NCBI GenBank assembly: GCA_021772845.1
Contig: JAJFLF010000218.1
Span: 1 to 5,852, forward strand
Source of the DNA: Mariprofundus sp.
GTDB lineage: Bacteria > Pseudomonadota > Zetaproteobacteria > Mariprofundales > Mariprofundaceae
Direction: 5' to 3'
Length of the DNA: 5,852 bases
In this document: positions 1 to 4,850 of the stretch, one piece after another
How the letters are laid out: the number at the start of each line of letters is the position of its first letter
Position numbering within the stretch: position 1 is the first letter of the stretch
The notes under the pieces: model-generated
The model's input: only the letters and a program-made list of their open reading frames with translations
Databases searched by the model: none
Told to the model about the DNA's origin: nothing
Translations under genes and position numbers: made by a program

Positions 1-2
1 CT

Positions 3-191
3 TTATTGGTGGTAATGGCCCTGTTCATCCTCGGTGGTGAAGTGATTCACGATTTCGCCTTTGCTCTGATTGCCGGCATTCTGGTGGGTACATATTCATC
101 TATCTATGTTGCCAGCCCGGTGATGTTATCACTTGCTGGACGTTTCAAACCCGATGAAGATGAAATCAAAGAGATGGAAGCACGGCCGTAA
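3..191 (+). CDS. secF: SecF, protein translocase subunit (C-terminal end, partial)
   Basis: This is the last 62 codons of a gene that begins before the window; the reading frame is open from base 3 and ends at TAA 189-191. SecF forms an inner-membrane complex with SecD that uses the proton gradient to help pull proteins through SecYEG. The visible part holds a final hydrophobic hairpin, including the stretch HDFAFALIAGILVGTYSSIY, which matches the last transmembrane segment of SecF and its conserved G-x-YSSI-x-x-A-x-P pattern. A short charged cytoplasmic tail (DEDEIKEMEARP) follows. The next gene starts 43 bases downstream on the same strand and may share its transcript. Identification rests on this short but characteristic C-terminus. 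Confidence 0.88.
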   Translation, partial: LLVVMALFILGGEVIHDFAFALIAGILVGTYSSIYVASPVMLSLAGRFKPDEDEIKEMEARP

Positions 192-234
192 CTGCTTCGT
201 TGATTGTTCATAAACACGTTGCCATAACAGACTC

Positions 235-624
235 ATGAAAGGAGACATCAGCGCCCATCTGCCTGCAGGAACATTACTGTTCAGTGCATATGACGATGAC
301 TACCTCAAACTGAATGAGCACAGGCATCACAGCGGTCTGATTATCCACAAGAACGTGATTGAAGCACCGTGGAGCCCCACATGTTTATATGATGTGAACC
401 TGAAGTCGCTGGCAACTATCCTCGCCTCTCCCCCGGAAGTTATTATTTTGGGAACAGGAAGGACCACAGCCTTTCCAGATCGTGAAATATTAGACTACAT
501 GGCAGACCACCATATTGGTTTTGAATGCATGGACACCCGTGCAGCTGCCCGCACCTACAACATCCTTGTTGGTGAAGGACGCACTGCATCAGCAGCAATG
601 TTATTACCCGGAGCCAAAAAATGA
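235..624 (+). CDS. Mth938-like domain protein (DUF498/NDUFAF3 family)
   Basis: This 129-residue protein has the length and layout of the small Mth938-like family, which is a single alpha/beta domain. Recognisable parts are the N-terminal L-F-S-A-Y segment (15-19), the S-G-L-I-I strand (33-37), the W-S-P motif (46-48), and the core V-I-I-L-G-T-G (69-75) followed by a region with a helix and P-D. The eukaryotic relative NDUFAF3 helps assemble respiratory complex I; the bacterial function is not established. Genes of this family often lie just after secDF, as here. The ATG at 235 is the only start after an in-frame TAA at 211-213. No clear ribosome binding site precedes it, although GGAGA lies just inside the gene. 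Its TGA overlaps the queD ATG (ATGA, 621-624), which suggests coupled translation. Confidence 0.82.
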   Translation: MKGDISAHLPAGTLLFSAYDDDYLKLNEHRHHSGLIIHKNVIEAPWSPTCLYDVNLKSLATILASPPEVIILGTGRTTAFPDREILDYMADHHIGFECMDTRAAARTYNILVGEGRTASAAMLLPGAKK

Positions 625-998
625 GCGCAACATTTGAGTTATCCATCGAAACCCACTTCTCTGCTGCTCACAGCCTGCGTGATTATCCGGGTGACTGCGC
701 CCGTCTGCATGGCCACAACTGGCATGTGAAGCTCTATATCACCTGTGAAGAGCTTGATGAGCTTGGCCTGGGCATTGACTACAAAATCATGAAAACTGAA
801 CTGAAGGCCGCTCTAGAGCCTTGGGATCACTATAACCTGAATGATGTTGCACCCTTTGATGTGATCAACCCGTCCAGTGAGAATGTTGCACGCGAACTCT
901 ACAACACCATGAGCAGCAAACTCGATAATGATCGCCTGCACGTATCACGCATCGAAATCTCAGAGACCTGCACCGCCAAAGTCACCTACAGACCCTGA
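621..998 (+). CDS. queD: 6-carboxy-5,6,7,8-tetrahydropterin synthase QueD (PTPS family)
   Basis: QueD converts 7,8-dihydroneopterin triphosphate to 6-carboxytetrahydropterin, an early step towards 7-deazaguanine compounds such as queuosine in tRNA. The 125-residue protein is close to the usual bacterial length. Family residues are all present: zinc-ligand histidines H17, H30 and H32, catalytic C26 in the C-x-x-x-H-G-H pattern, the catalytic pair D69-H70, the N-P-S-S-E-N segment (83-88), and E115, which is expected to hold the pterin. A GGAG at 610-613 sits 7 bases before the ATG, inside the preceding gene, whose stop overlaps this start by 4 bases. No other queuosine genes or preQ1-type leader are visible. 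A 6-pyruvoyl-tetrahydropterin synthase is the alternative; the single-domain bacterial form with C-A-R-L-H-G-H favours QueD. Confidence 0.88.
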   Translation: MSATFELSIETHFSAAHSLRDYPGDCARLHGHNWHVKLYITCEELDELGLGIDYKIMKTELKAALEPWDHYNLNDVAPFDVINPSSENVARELYNTMSSKLDNDRLHVSRIEISETCTAKVTYRP

Positions 999-1009
999 TC
1001 CGTTTCATC

Positions 1010-1032
1010 AGATTGGTGTCACGCATCAATCT
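1010..1032 (+). terminator. Stem-loop after queD (possible terminator)
   Basis: In the plus-strand RNA, AGATTGGTG (1010-1018) pairs with CATCAATCT (1024-1032) over 9 base pairs, one of them G-U, with a 5-base loop. It lies 12 bases after the queD stop, between convergent genes. No run of U follows, so it is not a classic intrinsic terminator. The minus-strand version has an A-C mismatch instead of the wobble, so the hairpin is stronger in the queD direction. A second, AT-rich 14-base palindrome at 1066-1079 (TCTCTTTAAAGAGA) lies just after the convergent gene and may serve that one. Confidence 0.35.
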
Positions 1033-1102
1033 CTTCAACAACCAACTGTTTAAATTTTCTCTTATTCTCTTTAAAGAGATGGCAACCACAACACGCTGAA
1101 TG

Positions 1103-1447
1103 TCAGTTTGGCAGATACTTACCATAAGAATTACGATCCATATCTATTATTTCTACTGTGATGACTGAAACAGGAATCTGCAATGTGCTTAAACCTGATA
1201 AAATCACCTCACCAAGACGTTTTTTATTGTCTGCATCCCGGCCAGATTTAATCCGAGCCTGAATATGGATATAAGGACTACTTCCGCCTGCGTTGGTAAA
1301 ACCCCGGAACGGATAAGCGCGCGTTCTAATTTGATCAGCTTTAAACAGACCACTATCTGAAATAGACTGATGTATGTCCCTCAAGAGAGCATCAATTTCC
1401 GAATCATTTGCCAGTTCCTCCTGGTATTCAACGATAATATGTGGCAC
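1103..1447 (-). CDS. 5-carboxymethyl-2-hydroxymuconate isomerase family protein (tautomerase)
   Basis: The 114-residue product begins M-P-H-I-I-V-E-Y, the hallmark of the CHMI branch of the tautomerase superfamily. After removal of Met, the exposed Pro acts as the catalytic base. Other family features are the R-T-R-A-Y segment (41-45), Y-I-H-I-Q (59-63), G-R (69-70) in the G-R-x-x-x-x-K-x-x-L stretch, and the C-terminal M-D-R-x-S-Y (103-108). The namesake enzyme isomerises an intermediate of homoprotocatechuate (4-hydroxyphenylacetate) breakdown, but no other gene of that pathway is nearby, so the substrate here is unknown. The start is GTG (1445-1447), with a strong GAGGAG (complement of 1454-1459) 6 bases before it; it places Pro directly after the initiator as the chemistry requires. 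It lies downstream of msrB-msrA on the same strand, separated by 185 bases with no recognisable gene. Confidence 0.82.
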   Translation of the reverse strand: MPHIIVEYQEELANDSEIDALLRDIHQSISDSGLFKADQIRTRAYPFRGFTNAGGSSPYIHIQARIKSGRDADNKKRLGEVILSGLSTLQIPVSVITVEIIDMDRNSYGKYLPN

Positions 1448-1632
1448 TAATATCTCCTCTATTCATTATTGACCTCCCCCTCTGAAACCGGCCCAAGCTC
1501 TACGTTAGTAGTTGGACTAAGGAGTCAGGATATTGCAAAGAGAAGATCTTCGCCAGAGGAATAATAATGACTGCTTTCGCCAAAGCCGGACAGTCAGATA
1601 GAGTTAGTTGAATATCAATCGAGTCTAACCCA

Positions 1633-2130
1633 CTACCGCTTGGGCAGCACCCAGTTCGGTCGTGGGTAATGGCAACTGTAACCGCCGGGATGGAGTAGAA
1701 GATAATCCTGATGCTCCGGTTCGGCTTCCCAAAAATCACCCACGGGAACGACCTCGGTAACAACTTTTTCAGGCCACAGGCCGCTTGCTTCAACATCAGC
1801 TATCGTATCCAGGGCAACCACTTTTTGTGATTCATCCACATAGTAGATTGCCGAACGATAGGAGCTACCCCTGTCGTTACCCTGCCGGTTTGATGTTGTC
1901 GGATCGTGAATCTGAAAGAAGAACTCCAGCAGCTTGCGGTATGAAGTCACTTCGGGGTCGAAGGTGATCTCAATACCTTCGGCATGTGAACCATGATTGC
2001 GATAGGTAGCATATTTAACGTCACCACCTGTATAACCCACGCGTGTGGATATCACTCCCTGAAGTTTACGAGTCAAATCCTGCATGCCCCAGAAGCAGCC
2101 ACCGGCTAGAACTGCACGTGCTGTTGGCAT
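1633..2130 (-). CDS. msrA: Peptide-methionine (S)-S-oxide reductase MsrA
   Basis: MsrA reduces the S form of methionine sulfoxide in proteins or free methionine, with electrons normally from thioredoxin. The 165-residue protein has the active-site motif G-G-C-F-W-G with catalytic C12, the Y-T-G-G segment (33-36), H-A-E-G (49-52), F-W-x-A-E-P-E-H-Q-D-Y (about 133-143), and a C-terminal C153 in Y-S-C-H-Y-P. C12 and C153 are the only cysteines, so C153 is the likely resolving residue. There is no signal peptide, so it is cytoplasmic. The ATG lies one base after the msrB stop. A strong GAGGAGG (complement of 2137-2143) inside the last msrB codons serves it. The two genes therefore form an operon repairing both sulfoxide isomers. 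No terminator is evident after it. Confidence 0.95.
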   Translation of the reverse strand: MPTARAVLAGGCFWGMQDLTRKLQGVISTRVGYTGGDVKYATYRNHGSHAEGIEITFDPEVTSYRKLLEFFFQIHDPTTSNRQGNDRGSSYRSAIYYVDESQKVVALDTIADVEASGLWPEKVVTEVVPVGDFWEAEPEHQDYLLLHPGGYSCHYPRPNWVLPKR

Positions 2131-2131
2131 C

Positions 2132-2587
2132 TTAAACCTCCTCTACTTGATCAATATATTCGCCATATCCTTCTGCTTCCATTTCATCACGGTGAACAAA
2201 ACGTAATGAGGCAGAGTTGATACAGTAACGTAGTCCACCTCTCTCCTCTGGACCATCAGTGAACACATGTCCCAAATGGCTATCCCCATGCGTGCTGCGT
2301 ACCTCAGTGCGAACCATGCCGTAGTCAGTGTCAGTGTCAGTGTCAGTCAACGCGTTGATATGAGAGGGTACAACAGGCTTGGTAAAACTCGGCCATCCAC
2401 AACCCGATTCAAATTTATCAGATGAAACAAACAGAGGTTCGCCCGACACGATATCAACATAGATACCCGGTTCACTATTGTGCAGGAACTCACCTGTCCC
2501 GGGTCTTTCAGTTCCGTTTTGTTGTGTAACCCGGAATTGCTCTGGTGTCAGCATTGAGATGCTTTCTTCAGATTTGCCGTATGCCAT
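2132..2587 (-). CDS. msrB: Peptide-methionine (R)-S-oxide reductase MsrB
   Basis: MsrB reduces the R form of methionine sulfoxide and so complements MsrA, encoded immediately downstream. In this 151-residue protein the catalytic cysteine is C122 in R-Y-C-I-N-S-A-S-L-R-F, and C63 in S-G-C-G-W-P-S-F is the likely resolving cysteine. The H-L-G-H-V-F motif (104-109) and S-F-T-K-P (67-71) are also present. The two CxxC pairs that bind zinc in many MsrBs are absent: the matching regions read Y-V-D-I-V-S-G (43-49) and S-T-H-G-D-S-H (98-104). This is therefore the zinc-free form, which is known in other bacteria. Residues 81-88 are Thr-Asp repeated four times, encoded by an exact tandem repeat, in a loop before Y-G-M-V-R-T-E-V. 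The ATG is preceded by AAGGAGA (complement of 2595-2601). A second Met at residue 12 is a possible but less well-placed start. Confidence 0.94.
   Translation of the reverse strand: MAYGKSEESISMLTPEQFRVTQQNGTERPGTGEFLHNSEPGIYVDIVSGEPLFVSSDKFESGCGWPSFTKPVVPSHINALTDTDTDTDYGMVRTEVRSTHGDSHLGHVFTDGPEERGGLRYCINSASLRFVHRDEMEAEGYGEYIDQVEEV
2324..2347. repeat. Four tandem copies of GTCAGT inside msrB
   Basis: GTCAGT occurs four times in perfect tandem. On the coding (minus) strand this is ACT-GAC x4, giving Thr-Asp x4 (residues 81-88 of MsrB). The unit length is a multiple of three, so gain or loss of a copy would change the loop by two residues without breaking the frame. Confidence 0.95.
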
Positions 2588-2663
2588 GATTCAGTCTCCT
2601 TACTGTAGTGAGTATTAAGCTCTACTGAGTTTCTTTAGACGTTCAAAATGGTTGGTTATTACA

Positions 2664-2765
2664 TCAAAAAAACGTAAGCGATAAAGGTCTGGCCTCCAAA
2701 GGAAGGGTGTCGGAACACAGTGTGCAGGGACGAATCTCGGCGATAAGGGATGAAAATGATGACAT
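2664..2765 (-). pseudogene. N-terminal remnant of a uracil-DNA-glycosylase-like protein
   Basis: A 33-codon frame runs from ATG (complement of 2763-2765) to TGA (complement of 2664-2666). It encodes a product with the core L-I-A-E-I-R-P-C-T-L-C-S-D-T-L-P-L-E-A-R-P. This matches the N-terminus of small proteins of the uracil-DNA glycosylase-like superfamily, typically I-R-x-C-x-x-C-x-x-x-L-P-x-x-x-R-P, with identical spacing. Full members are roughly 190 residues or more and continue into an I-I-G-Q-A-P-G motif; here the similarity stops after about residue 28, at a run of seven T just before the stop. Neither other frame beyond that point looks like the rest of the domain, so this is a truncated gene rather than a simple frameshift. 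AGAGG lies upstream of the ATG as a possible old ribosome binding site. Family assignment is from memory of the motif. Confidence 0.6.
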
Positions 2766-2876
2766 AACAGTAGCCTCTCACTGCAGCACCATAAAGTCTG
2801 CTTTAGCTACCCCGATAGATTGAATCGACAACACCCATAAAATGCTGCTGACTTTCTGTGGGTATATAATCGTGTC

Positions 2877-3119
2877 ATGGCTGTAAGTGGATACTTGCAA
2901 TCATCTCCCTATGGCGTGGCCTTTTTTGGGATACATATGCCGGTAATCAGTGAGCAATTCTATATTTCTGGTGTTTCTCACATTCTGCATGCAAATCTAG
3001 CAACTGTTTTTATGTTACTGATCGGGCTGCATTTGCTGAGTACAATCTATCATTATAAGGTCATGAATATTCCATCTTTTCTACCTGTAACTAATGATGA
3101 TAAGAGCATAGGAAATTGA
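2877..3119 (+). pseudogene. C-terminal remnant of a cytochrome b561 family protein
   Basis: The 80-codon frame matches the second half of a di-haem cytochrome b561, an inner-membrane electron carrier with four membrane segments. M-A-V-S-G-Y-L (1-7) fits the end of the second segment, V-A-F-F-G-I (14-19) the loop, and H38 and H52 the two haem-ligand histidines of the last two segments. Their spacing of 14 residues equals that in E. coli CybB, and the H-x-x-L-A and I-G-L-H contexts also match. The first two membrane segments and their histidines are missing. In-frame codons run upstream only to a TAA at 2838-2840 and do not look like family sequence. No ribosome binding site precedes the ATG. 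By hand count, bases 2881-3120 contain about 90 G or C in 240, lower than the flanking genes, and the tail after residue 63 is divergent. A short functional protein is unlikely, because only half of each haem site remains. Confidence 0.7.
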
Positions 3120-3180
3120 TAAATTCGCGTTAACAAACGTCCGGTTTTGCTTGTCGGGTCAACAAAGGATCTCAGAAAAA

Positions 3181-3257
3181 TGGTCGGGACGAGAGGATTT
3201 GAACCTCCGACCACTACACCCCCAGTGTAGTGCGCTACCAGGCTGCGCTACGCCCCG
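3181..3257 (-). tRNA. tRNA-Pro (anticodon GGG)
   Basis: The complement folds as a full 77-base cloverleaf including encoded CCA (complement of 3181-3183). The acceptor stem CGGGGCG pairs with CGTCCCG, with one G-U pair. The D stem is GCGC/GCGC, the anticodon stem CTACA/TGTAG, and the T arm GGAGG-TTCGAAT-CCTCT. The 7-base anticodon loop CTGGGGG places GGG at positions 34-36 (complement of 3221-3223), which reads proline codons CCC and CCU. The T-arm and D-arm sequences closely resemble enterobacterial tRNA-Pro genes. Five T follow CCA directly. It lies downstream of ihfA and the MerR-family gene on the same strand, an order seen in several proteobacteria. I see no duplicate of its 3' end elsewhere in the window that would mark an integrated element. 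Confidence 0.97.
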
Positions 3258-3286
3258 ATTATTTAAATGATTGAGAGATGTGCTTC

Positions 3287-3309
3287 AAAAGAACTCCATG
3301 CATGGAGTC
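3287..3309 (-). terminator. Palindrome plus T run after the MerR-family gene
   Basis: A perfect 16-base palindrome, ACTCCATGCATGGAGT (3293-3308), lies 7 bases after the MerR-family stop. On the minus strand it forms GACTCCA-TGCA-TGGAGTT (7 pairs, one G-U), followed by CTTTTG. The stem and short U run resemble a weak intrinsic terminator for ihfA-merR. Some readthrough could carry transcription into the tRNA gene 30 bases on. A protein-binding site is the alternative reading. Confidence 0.45.
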
Positions 3310-3315
3310 TATAGA

Positions 3316-3687
3316 TTAAACCAGAAGGGAATGAACTTCCTGTAGCTCTTGTTTCAACTGTCTGAGAACAGCCTGGCTATCTTTTGCTTCAACGATGTCT
3401 TCAAGATCACCACTAAGCAGACGTTTTTTAGCACCACGAATAGTGAAATTCAGATCATAAAGCAGGTGTTTGATTTGCAACACAGCGTAAACATCACGGT
3501 GACGATAGAAACGACGGTTACCACTCTTTTTGACAGGTTTGATATGTTTAAACTCGGTTTCCCAATAACGCAATACATGCGGTTCTACGGCACAAACATC
3601 ACTAACTTCCCGAATAGAAAAAAACAATTTATCTGAAAGCTCCGGTACCTGGACACCGGCTTTAACTAATGCCTGTTGAGAGTTCAT
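3316..3687 (-). CDS. MerR-family transcriptional regulator linked to ihfA
   Basis: This 123-residue protein has a MerR-type winged helix at the N-terminus: helix-turn-helix F-S-I-R-E-V-S-D-V-C-A-V (23-34), then the typical L-R-Y-W-E-x-E-F (39-46), the wing K-S-G-N-R-R-F-Y-R-x-R-D-V (54-66), and helices to about residue 92. Residues 103-121 look like a short coiled coil for dimer formation. There is no cysteine-rich or drug-binding effector domain, so the signal, if any, is unknown. Genes of this subfamily regularly follow ihfA in gamma- and betaproteobacteria. Here the ATG overlaps the ihfA TGA by 4 bases (3684-3687), so translation is probably coupled; the upstream GGGGTGG is only a weak ribosome binding site. 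The target genes cannot be told from sequence. Confidence 0.88.
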   Translation of the reverse strand: MNSQQALVKAGVQVPELSDKLFFSIREVSDVCAVEPHVLRYWETEFKHIKPVKKSGNRRFYRHRDVYAVLQIKHLLYDLNFTIRGAKKRLLSGDLEDIVEAKDSQAVLRQLKQELQEVHSLLV

Positions 3688-3968
3688 TCATCCACCCCAA
3701 TCAACTTCTGTTTGAGCAGCGGGCTGGCACGGAACGTCACAACTGAACGCGGTGCAATAGTTATATCTGTACCTGTTTTAGGATTACGGCCGCGTCTGGC
3801 ATGTTTCTGACGCACAATAAAATGACCGAAACCGGACAGCTTAACGTTCTCACCTTTTTCAAGTGACGAGCGAACCACACTCAATACAGATTCAACGATT
3901 TGGGCTGACTCTTTCTTGGTCAATCCAACACGTTCATGAACAATTTTGGCAATCTCAGCTTTCGTCAC
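3684..3968 (-). CDS. ihfA: Integration host factor subunit alpha (IhfA)
   Basis: This is a 94-residue HU/IHF-family DNA-bending protein. With the beta subunit, IHF binds specific sites and bends DNA sharply in recombination, transcription and replication. Family features are the N-terminal dimerisation helices (3-38), V-K-L-S-G-F-G-H-F (42-50), and the DNA-binding arm with R-R-G-R-N-P-K-T-G (58-66), in which P63 is the expected intercalating proline. V-V-T-F-R (76-80) follows. IHF-alpha is preferred over HU or IHF-beta because of the arm sequence and the MerR and tRNA-Pro neighbours. The start is GTG (complement of 3966-3968); an in-frame TGA 6 bases upstream excludes a longer form. GAGGG just before it is a modest ribosome binding site. 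The leader contains an IHF-type site, which suggests autoregulation. pheST, the common upstream neighbour, is not here. Confidence 0.88.
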   Translation of the reverse strand: MTKAEIAKIVHERVGLTKKESAQIVESVLSVVRSSLEKGENVKLSGFGHFIVRQKHARRGRNPKTGTDITIAPRSVVTFRASPLLKQKLIGVDE

Positions 3969-3995
3969 GTTCCCTCACCCAAAAAAGAAGTATTA

Positions 3996-4008
3996 AATCA
4001 AACTTTTA
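3996..4008 (+). promoter_or_regulatory. Candidate IHF binding site in the ihfA leader
   Basis: AATCAAACTTTTA matches the IHF consensus WATCAA-N4-TTR at every fixed position. Six A (3981-3986) lie 9 bases to its 5' side, the arrangement of strong sites such as lambda H', where an A-tract sits 8 bases from the core. The site is 27 bases upstream of the ihfA start and downstream of the likely promoter, a position suited to repression. The match is seen directly; binding is inferred. Confidence 0.5.
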
Positions 4009-4009
4009 C

Positions 4010-4022
4010 CTAGCCTTGCTAG
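4010..4022. repeat. Inverted repeat CTAGC-CTT-GCTAG upstream of ihfA
   Basis: Two perfect 5-base arms are separated by 3 bases, one base from the candidate IHF site and close to where transcription of ihfA should begin. It may be an operator half-site pair or a chance repeat. Confidence 0.4.
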
Positions 4023-4035
4023 AATCAACATGTGG

Positions 4036-4063
4036 AGATTATCAGAAGCTGTTAATCTGTCAA
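4036..4063 (-). promoter_or_regulatory. Possible ihfA-merR promoter
   Basis: On the minus strand a perfect -35 hexamer TTGACA (complement of 4058-4063) is followed after 16 bases by TAATCT (complement of 4036-4041), a weak -10. GATAAT, a better hexamer, is 14 bases away. The element lies in the 181-base gap after lolD, where ihfA needs its own start if it is not read from rnc-era-lolD. No terminator is evident after lolD, so some readthrough is possible. Confidence 0.35.
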
Positions 4064-4149
4064 AGATTTTTGTCATCAAAACAACGTGAGAAAACATCCT
4101 CTTCATACAATAACGTAGCCTCAAACCCATGAATTATTGTGAATATATA

Positions 4150-4836
4150 TCAAATCTGAGCGTCTACCACTTTCCCATCATGCAATCGTAAAACCCGGTC
4201 ACAGGCCTGTGCCATCTGCTTGCTATGCGTCACCATCACTACTGCTGCACGCTCTTCGCTACACAACAGACGCAACAATTCAAACACTTCCTGAGCTGTA
4301 TGTTCATCCAGATTACCAGTCGGTTCATCGGCCAATAACAGCCGGGGTTTAGTTGATAGAGATCTGGCTACAGCCACCCTCTGTGCTTCACCGCCGGATA
4401 GTTTTCCAGGTACATGCTGAGCACGATCACTCATATTCAATCGCGCCAACAGGTCATAAGCACGCTGCTCTGCCACAGATGCTTGCACGCCTTGTATCAG
4501 CAGCGGCAAGGTTACATTTTCCAAAGCCGTTAACTCAGGAATAAGATGATGTGCCTGATAGACAAAACCGATTTTCTCATTACGTAGACGCGCTTGTCGA
4601 TTCGAGCTCAGAGCGTGAATCAATTCACCATCAAGACGAATTTCACCCCTGTCCGGCTGCTCCAGTGTGCCGAGCAGTTGCAACATGGTGGATTTTCCAG
4701 AACCGGACTCACCCACCACCGCCAGGAATTCGCCTTCATTCACATCAAAATCAATACCTTGAAGAATATGTAGCTTACCCGCTGCCACAGAAAAATATTT
4801 ATGCAGATTCGAAACCTTAAGCAGTGGTGCACTCAT
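4150..4836 (-). CDS. lolD: Lipoprotein-releasing ABC transporter ATP-binding protein LolD
   Basis: LolD is the ATPase of the LolCDE complex, which lifts lipoproteins bound for the outer membrane out of the inner membrane and hands them to LolA. The 228-residue protein has the full ABC ATPase set: Walker A G-E-S-G-S-G-K-S-T (42-50), Q-loop Q94, signature L-S-G-G-E (146-150), Walker B L-L-L-A-D-E (166-171) followed by P-T-G-N-L-D, and H-loop H204. The segment around the Q-loop, F-V-Y-Q-A-H-H-L-I-P-E-L-T-A-L-E-N-V, is typical of LolD rather than of the related MacB or FtsE. It starts 14 bases after era, with AAGGAGA (complement of 4845-4851) overlapping the era stop, so it belongs to the rnc-era operon. 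lolC and lolE, usual neighbours, are not within the window. Confidence 0.9.
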   Translation of the reverse strand: MSAPLLKVSNLHKYFSVAAGKLHILQGIDFDVNEGEFLAVVGESGSGKSTMLQLLGTLEQPDRGEIRLDGELIHALSSNRQARLRNEKIGFVYQAHHLIPELTALENVTLPLLIQGVQASVAEQRAYDLLARLNMSDRAQHVPGKLSGGEAQRVAVARSLSTKPRLLLADEPTGNLDEHTAQEVFELLRLLCSEERAAVVMVTHSKQMAQACDRVLRLHDGKVVDAQI

Positions 4837-4850
4837 TGTTCATATCTCCT

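Noticed and set aside
1500..1632. A protein-like stretch on the minus strand after msrA, in another frame from msrA
   Set aside because: It is open only because it runs through the msrA gene out of frame. It has no start or ribosome binding site in the gap and I recognise no family. A 14-codon plus-strand frame at 1567 with AGAGGA before it is too short to claim.
2588..2675. A minus-strand frame continuing past the T7 run (residues L-R-F-F-D-V-I-T-N-H-F-E-R-L-K-K), possibly the rest of the UDG-like gene after a frameshift
   Set aside because: The residues do not resemble the I-I-G-Q-A-P-G region or the C-terminus of that family, so slippage alone does not restore the gene.
2865..2870. A perfect TATAAT just before the cytochrome b561 remnant, as a promoter for a leaderless transcript
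   Set aside because: No acceptable -35 hexamer at 16-18 bases and no extended -10; a single hexamer in AT-rich DNA is expected by chance.
3150..3190. GTCGGG repeated near the tRNA 3' end, as an attachment-site duplication
   Set aside because: Only six bases are shared, and no integrase or longer copy of the tRNA end occurs in the window.
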